Assembly: GCA_024304985.1 (NCBI GenBank)
Contig: JAMWZC010000002.1
Span: forward strand, 62,001 to 126,000
DNA from: Paracoccaceae bacterium
GTDB lineage: Bacteria; Pseudomonadota; Alphaproteobacteria; Rhodobacterales; Rhodobacteraceae
Reading direction: 5' to 3'
DNA length: 64,000 nucleotides
In this document: positions 25,551-34,169 of the stretch, in pieces
Layout of the letters: the number at the start of each line of letters is the position of its first letter
Numbering within the stretch: the first letter of the stretch is position 1
Program-made: the position numbers and the translations under genes
Notes under the pieces: model-generated
Databases searched by the model: none
Seen by the model: only the letters and a program-made list of their open reading frames with translations
What the model was told of the DNA's origin: nothing

Positions 25551-26345
25551 TTACCCAAGCAGGCGGCGGACCATGGTGCTGTCCGCATCGGCCAATGCGT
25601 CGATCACATCGAAGTGGTGCTTGCCCTCGTCCACCACATGCCCGCACCCCCAAGCCTCGGCCAGCCAGCGCGCCTGATCCAGAAAGACCGGACGCTCATC
25701 CGCGCCGACCCAGACGGTGACGGGAACGGGCAAACGTTCGACCGTCAGGGCGGGGCTTTCCGCGATGGCCGTTACCTCATCCAGTTTGAAGTCGGCATTC
25801 ATGCTGGTGCGGAGCAGGGGACGCAGGTCGGACACAGGTGAGATCGGCATGACATGTCGGAGCCTTGCTGCGACCGCTTCGGGAAGCAGGCCGGGTTGCA
25901 GCATCCGTGCCACAAGATGCCCGCCCGCCGAATGCCCGGCCAGTGTCACAGGCCCGGCGACCATACCTGCTGCGGTCGTGACCGCTTGGGCAATCTGACG
26001 CGTGATGTCGGCGATCCTCACCTGCGGGCAAAGGTCATAGGACGGCATCACTACGGCCCATCCATGGGACAAAGCCCCCACCGCCAGATGGGACCAGACG
26101 CTTTTGTCAAAGCGCAACCAATAGCCGCCATGGACAAAGACCATCAGACCTTTGGGCGTGCTGCCCGGATGAAACAGATCGAACCGCTGGCGCGGACTGT
26201 CGCCATAGGGCTGGTCCAGATCGGCCAGTCCCTGCTCCAGCAAACCTTCCCGCAAGGCCGCCGCCGCGCGCTCCCATCGGGGCGGAAAGTCAGCCGCGCC
26301 CGGTATGTAGGCGGCATTGGCATAGGCATCGTCAAGCTCGGCCAT
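25551..26345 (-). CDS. Alpha/beta hydrolase, kynurenine formamidase-like
   Basis: The 264-residue protein has the HGGYW oxyanion motif (residues 72-76) typical of arylformamidase/esterase relatives. The nucleophile is Ser139 in GHSAGG, an acid appears in WVGADERPV and the catalytic His in EGKHHFDV. These resemble bacterial kynurenine formamidases of the alpha/beta type, but no other tryptophan-degradation gene is nearby, so the substrate is uncertain. The ATG at 26345 has a strong ribosome site (GGAGGGGAG); longer frames upstream are unconserved. Divergent from gabD. Confidence 0.85.
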   Translation of the reverse strand: MAELDDAYANAAYIPGAADFPPRWERAAAALREGLLEQGLADLDQPYGDSPRQRFDLFHPGSTPKGLMVFVHGGYWLRFDKSVWSHLAVGALSHGWAVVMPSYDLCPQVRIADITRQIAQAVTTAAGMVAGPVTLAGHSAGGHLVARMLQPGLLPEAVAARLRHVMPISPVSDLRPLLRTSMNADFKLDEVTAIAESPALTVERLPVPVTVWVGADERPVFLDQARWLAEAWGCGHVVDEGKHHFDVIDALADADSTMVRRLLG

Positions 26346-26424
26346 CGGTATTCTCCCCTCCTGCTCTGGACAAGAGTAGCCCCAGATGGTTTGCCTATGC
26401 CATATGTGAATTGGAGGATACGCC

Positions 26425-27903
26425 ATGCTGGACAGCAAGACAGACCTGAAATCGCTGCTCAAGGACCCGTCGCTGCTGGCCGAACAGGCCTATATCGGCG
26501 GCAAATGGGTGGACAGTGCCAATGGTGCCATTTTCGAGGTGACGAACCCCGCGCGCGGAGATGTTATCGCCCGTGTCGCGGACGTAACCCGCGCGCAGGT
26601 GGCCGAGGCGATCAAGCACGCGGAAGCCGCGCAAAAGGAATGGGCCAAACAGACAGGCAAGGAACGTGCCGCGATCCTGCGCCGCTGGTTCGACCTGATG
26701 GTCGAGAATACCGATGATCTGGCGGTGATTCTGACCGCCGAACAGGGCAAGCCGCTGGCCGAGGCCAAGGGTGAAATCGCCTATGGCGCCGCTTTCATCG
26801 AGTTTTTCGCCGAAGAGGCCAAGCGCATCTATGGCGAGACGATCCCCGGCCACCAGCGCGACAAGCGCATCACCGTCATCAAGCAACCCATCGGGGTGGC
26901 CGCGTCGATCACACCGTGGAATTTCCCGACCGCGATGATCACCCGCAAGGTGGCCCCCGCTCTGGCCGCCGGTTGCGGCTTTGTCGCACGGCCTTCCGAG
27001 CTGACGCCGTTGTCGGCGCTGGCCATGGGTGTGCTGGCGGAACGCGCCGGTATTCCTGCGGGTGTTCTGAACATCGTGACAACCACCGATGCGTCCGAGA
27101 CCGGCAAGGAGTTCTGCGAAAACCCCACGGTGCGCAAGCTGAGCTTTACCGGATCGACCAATGTGGGACGCATCCTGTTGCGTCAGGCTGCGGATCAGGT
27201 GATGAAATGTTCGATGGAACTGGGCGGCAACGCGCCGTTCATTGTGTTTGACGATGCCGATCTGGATGCCGCCGTCGAAGGTGCCATCATGTGCAAGTTC
27301 CGCAACAACGGGCAGACCTGCGTCTGCGCTAACCGGATCTATGTGCAGGCCGGTGTCTATGATGCCTTCGCCGCCAAGCTGAAAGACGCGGTGGCCAAGC
27401 TCAAGGTCGGGGACGGGCTGGAGGCGGGCACCACCTTGGGTCCGCTGATCAACCCTGCAGCCATCAAGAAGGTGCAAACCCACGTGGCCGATGCGACATC
27501 CAAGGGCGGCACGGTGATCATGGGGGGCGAGGCTCTGCAAGGCCCGGGCAATTTCCTGACACCGACAATCGTGACGGGGGCGACCCGCGACATGCTGGTG
27601 GCCACCGAGGAGACCTTTGGCCCCTTTGCGCCGCTGTTCAAGTTCACCGATGTTGATGAGGTGATCCATCTTGCCAATGACACGATCTTTGGTCTGGCGG
27701 CCTATTTCTATGCCCGCGACCTGAGCCGGGTCTACAAGGTGGCAGAGGCGCTGGAATACGGAATCGTCGGCGTGAATACCGGCATCATCTCGACCGAGGT
27801 GGCGCCTTTTGGCGGGGTCAAGCAATCGGGTCTGGGTCGCGAGGGCAGCCGCCACGGGATCGAGGATTACCTTGAGATGAAATACATCTGCATGGCGGTC
27901 TGA
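26425..27903 (+). CDS. gabD: NAD(P)-dependent succinate-semialdehyde dehydrogenase
   Basis: A 492-residue aldehyde dehydrogenase closely matching GabD over its whole length. Catalytic residues: Cys299 in GQTCVCANR and Glu265 in MELGGNAPF; the PWNFP motif lies near residue 164. The cofactor-ribose Lys of the usual KPA/S motif is Arg here (ARPSELTPL), which is common in related alphaproteobacterial proteins. It would oxidise succinic semialdehyde to succinate in GABA or related catabolism. No gabT adjoins; the aminotransferase that follows is of another type. A strong terminator ends the gene. Confidence 0.92.
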   Translation: MLDSKTDLKSLLKDPSLLAEQAYIGGKWVDSANGAIFEVTNPARGDVIARVADVTRAQVAEAIKHAEAAQKEWAKQTGKERAAILRRWFDLMVENTDDLAVILTAEQGKPLAEAKGEIAYGAAFIEFFAEEAKRIYGETIPGHQRDKRITVIKQPIGVAASITPWNFPTAMITRKVAPALAAGCGFVARPSELTPLSALAMGVLAERAGIPAGVLNIVTTTDASETGKEFCENPTVRKLSFTGSTNVGRILLRQAADQVMKCSMELGGNAPFIVFDDADLDAAVEGAIMCKFRNNGQTCVCANRIYVQAGVYDAFAAKLKDAVAKLKVGDGLEAGTTLGPLINPAAIKKVQTHVADATSKGGTVIMGGEALQGPGNFLTPTIVTGATRDMLVATEETFGPFAPLFKFTDVDEVIHLANDTIFGLAAYFYARDLSRVYKVAEALEYGIVGVNTGIISTEVAPFGGVKQSGLGREGSRHGIEDYLEMKYICMAV

Positions 27904-27926
27904 CGGCAGGTCATCAGATCGACGAC

Positions 27927-27957
27927 AAAGGCGGGCCGCGCATGGCCCGCCTTTTTT
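27927..27957 (+). terminator. Rho-independent terminator after gabD
   Basis: AAAGGCGGGCC and GGCCCGCCTTT form an 11-bp perfect stem around a GCGCAT loop, followed by more T residues. The A run on the left and the minus-strand aminotransferase gene ending at 27962 suggest it works in both directions. Confidence 0.93.
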
Positions 27958-27961
27958 ACAT

Positions 27962-29167
27962 TCATCCCGCCGCGATCAGGCGACCCAGTCGCGCCAGACC
28001 GTCCGCGATCATCGCTTCGGTCGGGCTTGAGAAGTTCAGCCGGATCGTGTTGCGTCCTGAACCATCAGGGAAAAAGGCAGCGCCAGGAACGAAAGCCACT
28101 TTTTCTTGCGCAAGCGACCGCTCCAGAAGCGTGGCGCCGTCCATCCCCTCCGGCAAGGTAACCCAAACGAACATGCCACCTTCGGGCTGGGTCCATGTCA
28201 CGCCCGCGGGCATGTGCTGCACCAGTGCCGCCAGCAGCGCATCGCGCCGCGCGCGATACAGGGCGCGCACGCGGGTCACATGGCCATCAAAGCCCTGCGC
28301 CACGTCCAGCATCGCGATCTGGTTCAGCGTGGCACTGTGCAGATCGCCGGCCTGTTTCAGCAGCACCATCTGACGGATCACCGGGGTCGCAGCACAGACC
28401 CAACCCAACCGCAGACCGGGCGAAAGGGTCTTGGAGAAACTGCCGCAATAGATTGTCCGGCATGCCTCGATATCGCCTTTGCGGGCGATCTCCAGCGCGA
28501 GGATCGGCGGCACAGGCTCTCCGTCATAGCGGAGCGCCTGATAGGCGGCGTCCTCGATCACCGCGCAGTCAAGGGCATCGGTCAGGTCCAACAGCGCTTC
28601 GCGTCCGGCGCGGTCCAGTGTGACGCCGGTCGGATTGGCAAAATCCGGTGACAGATAGGCGAACTTGACGCGCCCCCCGGTGGCAGATGCCGCTTGTGCG
28701 TAATCGGCGGGGGCGCGGTTGCTGCCTGCGTCCAGCCGGTCATAGCGCGGCTCATAGGCGTTGAAAGCCCCCAGCGCCCCCAGATAAGTAGGCCAGCCCA
28801 CCAGCGCGGTATCGCCAGGTGACAGGAACAGCTTGCCCAGATAATCCAGAGCCTGTTGCGACCCCGAGGTGATCAGGATGTTGTCACGTCCGCAGGCAAC
28901 ACCAATCGCGGCCATTTGTCCCGCGATCCAGTCGCGCAGGCCAGCGTGGCCTTCGCTGGCCGAGTATTGCAACGATTGTGCGGCCCGACCGTCGGACAGG
29001 GCGCGGGTCAGGGCAGCTGCGAATTCCGTCGCCGGAAAAAGCGAGGGGTCAGGGATCCCCCCTGCAAATGAGATGATGCCCGGCTGATCCAGCAGTTTCA
29101 GAAGCTCGCGGATCTCGGAGGCTTTCATGCGCGACGCGCGGGTGGCGAAAATCTGGGTCAGCGACAT
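27962..29167 (-). CDS. PLP-dependent aminotransferase, class I/II (2-aminoadipate/multi-substrate type)
   Basis: A 401-residue fold type I aminotransferase. The internal lysine lies in YCGSFSKTLSPGLRLGW. The N-terminal block ISFAGGIPDPSLFP is typical of the LysN/2-aminoadipate transaminase and MocR-like aminotransferase group. There is no DNA-binding domain. The gene diverges from the YqaA-like gene and converges on gabD. Amino donor and acceptor are unknown; branched-chain, aromatic or aminoadipate substrates are all possible. Confidence 0.87.
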   Translation of the reverse strand: MSLTQIFATRASRMKASEIRELLKLLDQPGIISFAGGIPDPSLFPATEFAAALTRALSDGRAAQSLQYSASEGHAGLRDWIAGQMAAIGVACGRDNILITSGSQQALDYLGKLFLSPGDTALVGWPTYLGALGAFNAYEPRYDRLDAGSNRAPADYAQAASATGGRVKFAYLSPDFANPTGVTLDRAGREALLDLTDALDCAVIEDAAYQALRYDGEPVPPILALEIARKGDIEACRTIYCGSFSKTLSPGLRLGWVCAATPVIRQMVLLKQAGDLHSATLNQIAMLDVAQGFDGHVTRVRALYRARRDALLAALVQHMPAGVTWTQPEGGMFVWVTLPEGMDGATLLERSLAQEKVAFVPGAAFFPDGSGRNTIRLNFSSPTEAMIADGLARLGRLIAAG

Positions 29168-29342
29168 CGGGTCCTCCTGCCTGTTCGCGTCGCAAGCTGG
29201 CTTGGCGGTTTCCTTCCGTCAATATAGGGCAGCAAATCTGACATGAATCGTGAAGGATTGCGCTTGCGGCACCTGATGCCTATCTGGCGGGGATGCAGGG
29301 TTGCGCCACCTCTTGGCAAGGCCCGTGACACACGGGTTTTCC

Positions 29343-29783
29343 ATGACGCCTTTCACTGCCTATGCCACGCTTTTCTTCAGCGCATTTACATCGGCCACGA
29401 TCCTTCCGGGCTCGTCAGAGGCTGTTCTGCTGGGATTTCTTGTGGCCGGTGTGGGTGACCCTGTCACGCTGGTCGGTGTTGCAGTTGTCGGGAACCTGCT
29501 GGGCTCGATCCTGACCTATGCGATGGGTCGCTATGCGGTCGCGTTTCGGGACAAACGCTGGTTTCCCGTTTCCCCCGCTCAATATGATCGCGCGCAGGCA
29601 TGGTATGACCGATATGGCTGGTGGTCACTGCTGATGGCCTGGGTGCCACTGGTTGGGGACCCGCTGACTGTTGTGGCCGGGGCTATGCGGGCCAGACTGG
29701 CGCTGGTGATCCTGCTTGTCGGTCTTGGCAAGTTCGGCCGCTATGTTTTCGTCGCGGGCGGCTATGCGCTGTGGTCCACATGA
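29343..29783 (+). CDS. YqaA-family (DedA/SNARE-associated-like) membrane protein
   Basis: A 146-residue integral membrane protein with four to five helices. The N-terminal block FFSAFTSATILPGSSEAVLLG is the hallmark of E. coli YqaA-like proteins of the SNARE-associated/VTT superfamily. A central WYDRYGWWSLLMAWVPLVGDPL segment supplies the re-entrant Pro/Gly motif. The ATG at 29343 gives the family N terminus; an open frame 14 codons longer is less likely. Relatives are implicated in lipid scrambling or membrane homeostasis; the role of this subfamily is not established. Confidence 0.85.
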   Translation: MTPFTAYATLFFSAFTSATILPGSSEAVLLGFLVAGVGDPVTLVGVAVVGNLLGSILTYAMGRYAVAFRDKRWFPVSPAQYDRAQAWYDRYGWWSLLMAWVPLVGDPLTVVAGAMRARLALVILLVGLGKFGRYVFVAGGYALWST

Positions 29784-29786
29784 ACG

Positions 29787-29816
29787 AAAAGGCCCGCGGG
29801 CTTTCATCCGCGGGCC
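29787..29816 (-). terminator. Rho-independent terminator of hsp20
   Basis: On the minus strand a perfect 9-bp stem, GGCCCGCGG against CCGCGGGCC with an 8-base loop, is followed by TTTT. It lies 27 bp beyond the hsp20 stop codon. Confidence 0.9.
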
Positions 29817-29843
29817 AGTGCGTCAGGGCAGAGGGCGTGCCCT

Positions 29844-30323
29844 TCAGTTGACGGCTTTGGCGTCAACGACGTCCTTGTCGGTGCCATGGTTGGCAGCGGA
29901 GCTTGCAATCTGGATCCGGCGGGGCTTGAGAACCTCGGGGATCTCGCGCACGAGATCGATGTGCAGCATTCCGTCAGCATGAGTGGCCCCTGTCACGCGC
30001 ACATGATCGGCCAGCGTGAAGCGCCGTTCGAACGCGCGGGTCGCAATCCCACGATGCAGATAGGTCCGCGTCTCTTCCGCTTCATCAGCCTTGCGAGCGG
30101 CGACAACCAACGCATTCTCCTTGACCTCAACGGTCAGGTCATCAGCGGCAAAGCCTGCCACGGCGATCGAGATGCGATAGGCGTTCTCGGCGGTCTTTTC
30201 GATGTTGTAGGGCGGATAGGTCGGCTGCGGCAGGTCGCTGGCGAATACGCGGTCCATCAGGTCTGCAATCTGGTCAAAGCCGACGGTTGCACGGTAGAGC
30301 GGTGCAAGGTCAAAGTTTCGCAT
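29844..30323 (-). CDS. Small heat shock protein Hsp20 (IbpA-like)
   Basis: An ATP-independent holdase chaperone of 159 residues. The alpha-crystallin domain spans about residues 35-135, including YRISIAVAGFAADDLTVEV, YLHRGIATRAFERRFTL and the ADGMLHIDL strand. The N terminus (MRNFDLAPLYRATVGFDQIADL) matches class A bacterial sHsps. Upstream is a heat-shock-type promoter and an 85-nt leader with a ROSE-like hairpin masking the ribosome site, so both transcriptional and RNA-thermometer control are predicted. A terminator follows. Confidence 0.95.
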   Translation of the reverse strand: MRNFDLAPLYRATVGFDQIADLMDRVFASDLPQPTYPPYNIEKTAENAYRISIAVAGFAADDLTVEVKENALVVAARKADEAEETRTYLHRGIATRAFERRFTLADHVRVTGATHADGMLHIDLVREIPEVLKPRRIQIASSAANHGTDKDVVDAKAVN

Positions 30324-30350
30324 GGGTCATCCTCCATCTGAGCGATACCG
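30324..30350 (-). promoter_or_regulatory. ROSE-like RNA thermometer hairpin of hsp20
   Basis: In the transcript, UCGCU (30345-30341) faces the Shine-Dalgarno GGAGGA (30335-30330). C-G, U-A and C-G pairs close a 5-base loop, one G is left bulged opposite the ribosome site, and C-G, U-A and A-U pairs continue below, with two further G-C pairs after another bulge. UYGCU facing the ribosome site with a bulged G is the defining core of ROSE elements. It ends directly at the start codon. Confidence 0.75.
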
Positions 30351-30414
30351 TTTCATGCCTTCCCTCAAGGGACAGGCGGTCAGGCGAGGCCCTCTTGTGG
30401 CACCCCGCTCATTC

Positions 30415-30445
30415 AGATGTGGGTAGCGTTTCTCACGCTTTCAAG
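30415..30445 (-). promoter_or_regulatory. RpoH-type heat shock promoter of hsp20
   Basis: CTTGAAA (30445-30439) and CCCACATCT (30423-30415) on the minus strand are 15 bp apart, close to the heat-shock sigma factor consensus. Transcription would start near 30408, giving a leader of about 85 nt. Confidence 0.75.
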
Positions 30446-30473
30446 ATCATGAAATACGGGTTGCGATAAGCGT

Positions 30474-31304
30474 TCAGGGACGCACGAACTTGGCCCCGGT
30501 ATCGCGTTGCACGCCGCCCGGCGTGACCCGGTTCACATCCGGCGACGCATGGAGGAACACGCCGTCTCCGGCGGCCAGTTGCGCCTTGAGGCGGCTGAGC
30601 GGTTCCAGCAACTGTGTGCCCAAGGCGACCTTGGTGCCGCGCACCTCGGCTTTGGCGGACACGACCGATACGATCCGCACGCCGTCCTGGCCAAAGGAAA
30701 AGATCGGCGCGCCGGAGGATCCGAAATCGACCGAACAGGACATGATCAACACGCCCTCCTGTTGACCCATCACCCCGCACATTTCCTGCAAGGAGGGCGC
30801 ATCGGCGCGGTCATAGGCATAAGAGACGACACCGACACGATCACCTGTGCGGGGACGAACATCGGTTTCGAAGGGCACGACCGACGTGGTGCGGATCGGT
30901 TGCTGCAATTCCAGCAGGGCCACGTCATTGCGCACGCGGGTCGATACGACATCACCGTCAAAGGAGTAGTCCGGATCAATGACCGCCCGGCGCACCCACC
31001 GATAGGCTTCGGCACGACCATTGCGCCAACCGGCCCGGAATTCAATCTTGCCGTGATCGATCCTGTCACCCGTCGCCTTGTCAAACAGGCAATGGGCTGC
31101 TGTCAGAACAAGGTCTGGCGCAATCAAGGCCCCGGTGCAGAAGCCGCGCCCGTCGATGTCCAGCCGACCGACAGCTTCCCAGCCGCGTGTCTGGTCACCC
31201 GTATCCAGACGGGTAAGGCGTGCGTCCTGCGCCTGCGCTGTTCCAAACATGACCACCAAAACAGTGCACATCAGGCCGGTGGCCAGTGTCAGTCCGCGTC
31301 GCAT
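30474..31304 (-). CDS. Secreted trypsin-like serine protease
   Basis: A 276-residue chymotrypsin-fold protease with a signal peptide (probable cleavage after GTAQA, residue 25). The catalytic triad can be read: His71 in TAAHC, Asp127 in RNDVALLEL and Ser197 in GSSGAP. The usual GDSGGP is GSSGAP here, a variant also seen in V8-like bacterial proteases. It probably acts in the periplasm or outside the cell. It is monocistronic, between hsp20 and glcF. Proteolytic activity is likely, but the target is unknown. Confidence 0.88.
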   Translation of the reverse strand: MRRGLTLATGLMCTVLVVMFGTAQAQDARLTRLDTGDQTRGWEAVGRLDIDGRGFCTGALIAPDLVLTAAHCLFDKATGDRIDHGKIEFRAGWRNGRAEAYRWVRRAVIDPDYSFDGDVVSTRVRNDVALLELQQPIRTTSVVPFETDVRPRTGDRVGVVSYAYDRADAPSLQEMCGVMGQQEGVLIMSCSVDFGSSGAPIFSFGQDGVRIVSVVSAKAEVRGTKVALGTQLLEPLSRLKAQLAAGDGVFLHASPDVNRVTPGGVQRDTGAKFVRP

Positions 31305-31366
31305 CGCATGTCCCCTAAATTCACCACCAGAGATAGGCGCAGATTAAGGCGAAAATGCGTCACGGG

Positions 31367-32689
31367 TCAGCGCAGAATCGGGACTTGTGGTGGTCTTTTT
31401 CCCGGCGCGCTCAGGGCCGGCGGTTGCGGGCCACCCGTCGCCCAATCCAGAAGCTCGACCGTGTGAACGATGGGAATCTGCGTGGCAGATCCGATCTGCA
31501 TCATGCAACCGATGTTTCCGGCGGCAATCAGGTCGGGATTACGTGCCTCAAGCGTCTGGACCTTGCGGGTCTTGAGCTGTTTCGAAATCTCGGGCTGCAT
31601 CAGGTTGTAGGTCCCGGCTGATCCGCAGCACAGGTGGCTGTCGGCGGGTTCAACCACGGTGAAACCCGCGCGCTTGAGCAGATCCTTGGGGAAGGACTTG
31701 ATCTGTTGACCGTGCTGAAGTGAACAAGCCGCGTGATAGGCAACCGTCAGGCCCTTGTCCTCGCCCTTGGGCAGATCGAGGGTCATCAGCACTTCGGACA
31801 CATCCTTGGCGATCGCCGAAACCCGCGCCGCATCCTCTGCCAGATCGGTATTGCGGAACATGTGACCGTAATCCTTGACCGTCGTGCCGCAACCGCTGGT
31901 ATTGATCACGATGGCATCCAGACCGCCGCGATCCATCTCGGTGACCCAGGCACGGATGTTGCGGGCGGCCGTGGCGTGGCTTTCCTTTTCCTTGCCCATG
32001 TGATGGGTCAGCGCTCCACAGCAACCCTGCCCTTCGGCAATCACCACATCGCAGCCATGTCGTTGCAACAACCGGATCGTGGAATCGTTGATGTCCGTAT
32101 TCAGTGCCCGTTGCGCGCAACCCGTCATCAGCGCCACACGCTTGCGCCGTGTGCCCTGCGCCGGGAATGTCTGCGGGTCATCATTGCGGCTGACGGGCGG
32201 GATTTCTTTCGGGGCCATTTCCAGCATGGCGCGCAAGCGGGCATCCGGCATCAGGAAGGCAAAGGGCCGCCCGATCTTGGCCCCCAGAAGGGCGACGCGA
32301 AACCGCATTGGATAGGGCAGAACCCGCGCCAGCACCCAGCGCAGCAGCCGATCAGTCAGCGGGCGTTTGTAGTTGTCTTCGATATAGGCGCGGGCATGAT
32401 CAACCAGATGCATGTAATGCACACCCGAAGGGCATGTGGTCATGCAGGCCAGACAGGACAGGCAGCGGTCGATATGCTTGACCGTCTTTTCATCCGGCAC
32501 CCGGTTGTTCTCCAGCATGTCCTTGATCAGGTAGATCCGGCCACGCGGGCTGTCCAACTCATCCCCCAGCACCTGATAGGTGGGGCAGGTCGCCGTGCAG
32601 AACCCGCAATGCACGCAAGACCGCAGGATCTGGTTCGACCGCGCGATGGCCGGGTCCTTGAGTTGTTCGGGCGTAAAGGTCGTCTGCAT
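31367..32689 (-). CDS. glcF: Glycolate oxidase iron-sulfur subunit
   Basis: A 440-residue subunit of glycolate dehydrogenase that carries electrons from the FAD subunits to the quinone pool. Two ferredoxin-type [4Fe-4S] motifs (CVHCGFCTATCP near residue 24 and CLSCLACMTTCP near 75) are followed by two CCG domains (GCAQRALNTDINDST and CCGSAGTYNLMQPEIS regions). The ATG at 32689 comes 1 nt after the stop of the small membrane ORF; a longer frame upstream is unconserved. It is the last gene of glcD-glcE-orf-glcF. Confidence 0.94.
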   Translation of the reverse strand: MQTTFTPEQLKDPAIARSNQILRSCVHCGFCTATCPTYQVLGDELDSPRGRIYLIKDMLENNRVPDEKTVKHIDRCLSCLACMTTCPSGVHYMHLVDHARAYIEDNYKRPLTDRLLRWVLARVLPYPMRFRVALLGAKIGRPFAFLMPDARLRAMLEMAPKEIPPVSRNDDPQTFPAQGTRRKRVALMTGCAQRALNTDINDSTIRLLQRHGCDVVIAEGQGCCGALTHHMGKEKESHATAARNIRAWVTEMDRGGLDAIVINTSGCGTTVKDYGHMFRNTDLAEDAARVSAIAKDVSEVLMTLDLPKGEDKGLTVAYHAACSLQHGQQIKSFPKDLLKRAGFTVVEPADSHLCCGSAGTYNLMQPEISKQLKTRKVQTLEARNPDLIAAGNIGCMMQIGSATQIPIVHTVELLDWATGGPQPPALSAPGKRPPQVPILR

Positions 32690-32690
32690 G

Positions 32691-33008
32691 TCAATTCCCC
32701 GCCAATGCGCGCAAGAGGGCTGAAAGTGCGATAAGAAGAATGACAGCCACAAGGGCATAGCCCCAGACTGGCAGGCGCGGCCCAAGAATCCGGTGTGTCA
32801 GATGGGCCAGCGCTGCGAGTGCGACGCCGGGGGCGGCCATCATGGCATAGGTACTGGTCAGCCCGTCATCCTGCTCCCCTCCTGACGCGAACCAGAGCGC
32901 GGCGAGTAGTGCCGCAGAGATACCGATACCTAGAGCCGCCTGCCGTCCCGGAGGCAGCAGACAAAGGGACAAGGCCACCACCACGGGCACGATGATCAAC
33001 ACGATCAT
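32691..33008 (-). CDS. Small membrane protein inserted in the glc operon
   Basis: A 105-residue, very hydrophobic protein with three or four predicted helices (about residues 1-19, 24-43, 55-72 and 80-101). Its ATG overlaps the glcE stop by 4 nt and its stop is 1 nt before glcF, so it is surely translated with the operon. I recognise no family. It could anchor the GlcDEF complex at the membrane or help move glycolate; neither is shown by the sequence. Confidence 0.78.
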   Translation of the reverse strand: MIVLIIVPVVVALSLCLLPPGRQAALGIGISAALLAALWFASGGEQDDGLTSTYAMMAAPGVALAALAHLTHRILGPRLPVWGYALVAVILLIALSALLRALAGN

Positions 33009-34120
33009 GATGCGGCGGCCCGGAGGGGATCGGTCTCGGTCGCAAAGATACCGCGCGGATCGAACTTGGCGCGAAGACCCGCGGAGAGCGTAGCCAGAGA
33101 TTCCGTTTCGGGCTGTTCCAGGGGAAACTTCGCCAAGGTCGAAGCATCGGCCCGCACTAGCGTTGCATGCCCCTGAAACGGCGCAATCCGCGCACGAAGA
33201 TCTATCCCCGGAGCCATGCGGAGCCAGATCAGCCCGCCGCCCCAATCATAAAGCACCGCCTCAGCCCCGGCACGGGCCACGATACCCGGCGCGTCCGTCG
33301 GTTTGACCGAGATGCGCCAGATATCACCCTTTCCCGCGTGGAAAGGGGCCACATCGCGGATCTCGGCCCAGCGTTGCGCGCCTTCCTCGATCTCGCCGCC
33401 CAGCATCTCGCGCAATTGCGCAGCGCGATAGGTGACGGATCCGGCGAAGCCCTCGATCCTGAGGAAAGTCCCCTGCCCCGGCCAATGCGCCGCACCGGTC
33501 ACCTCAAAGGGCGAAGCCAGCGCCTGCGACATGGCCGTGACCGCCGCCGCATCGTTCAGCCCTTTCAGGACCAGCGTCACTGACACTTCGGGCAGGGGCA
33601 GGACCTTGAAGGCAACCTCGCTCAGAACGCCCAGACGGCCACGCGATCCTGCCATCAGTTTCACCAGATCATAGCCGGTCACGTTCTTCATGACCCGCCC
33701 GCCATTCTTAAGGATGCGCCCCGCACCATCGACAAACCGCACGCCCAGCAGGAAGTCCCGCGCCGCCCCCACCTGTATGCGGCGCGGACCGCTCACATTG
33801 GCGGCAACCACGCCCCCGATCGTCGGCGTCCCGCTGGTCCCCAGCAGGCCGCGATGATCCATCGGTTCAAATGGCAAACGCTGACCTTCGGCGGCGAGGG
33901 CCGCATCGATCTGTTCCAGAGGCGTGCCGGCCTGCGCCACAAGCGTCAGAGATCCGGGTTCGTGCAGGGTGATCCCCGAAAGGCCACTGGCCGACAGAAG
34001 GGTCGCATTGCCCATTGGCACCACTGACCTCGTGCCCCCGCCGATGATGCGCAGAGGCTCCTTGGTCGCGGCAATCACTTCGGCCAGCTCGGCCTCGCTT
34101 TGTGGTGTGATCATCTTCAT
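33005..34120 (-). CDS. glcE: Glycolate oxidase FAD-binding subunit GlcE
   Basis: A 371-residue FAD_binding_4 protein, the smaller flavin-type subunit of glycolate dehydrogenase. The N-terminal IIGGGTRSVVPMG (about residues 25-37) and the GTPTIGGVVAANVSGPRR block near 95-112 form the FAD site; NVTGYDLVKLMAGSRGRLG follows. The ATG at 34120 is preferred to an open frame 15 codons longer; an internal ATG two codons later is possible. The gap to glcD (49 bp) holds a GC-rich hairpin. Confidence 0.92.
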   Translation of the reverse strand: MKMITPQSEAELAEVIAATKEPLRIIGGGTRSVVPMGNATLLSASGLSGITLHEPGSLTLVAQAGTPLEQIDAALAAEGQRLPFEPMDHRGLLGTSGTPTIGGVVAANVSGPRRIQVGAARDFLLGVRFVDGAGRILKNGGRVMKNVTGYDLVKLMAGSRGRLGVLSEVAFKVLPLPEVSVTLVLKGLNDAAAVTAMSQALASPFEVTGAAHWPGQGTFLRIEGFAGSVTYRAAQLREMLGGEIEEGAQRWAEIRDVAPFHAGKGDIWRISVKPTDAPGIVARAGAEAVLYDWGGGLIWLRMAPGIDLRARIAPFQGHATLVRADASTLAKFPLEQPETESLATLSAGLRAKFDPRGIFATETDPLRAAAS

Positions 34121-34143
34121 CGTTCCCAAAATACTCCGGGGGT

Positions 34144-34162
34144 CCGGGGGCAGCGCCCCCGG
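34144..34162. other. GC-rich hairpin between glcD and glcE
   Basis: CCGGGGGC and GCCCCCGG form a perfect 8-bp stem around AGC, without a T run. It adjoins CCAAAATACTCCGGGGG (34126-34142), a relative of the dispersed repeat. It could stabilise the glcD transcript or reduce readthrough into glcE. Confidence 0.55.
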
Positions 34163-34169
34163 CACTGGA

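Noticed and set aside
26395-27855. A 486-codon frame antisense to gabD
   Set aside because: gabD matches its family end to end; the antisense frame is a product of high GC at third positions.
27962-29167. GABA aminotransferase gabT beside gabD
   Set aside because: The protein is a class I/II aminotransferase of the aminoadipate type, not class III like GabT, and it is convergent with gabD.
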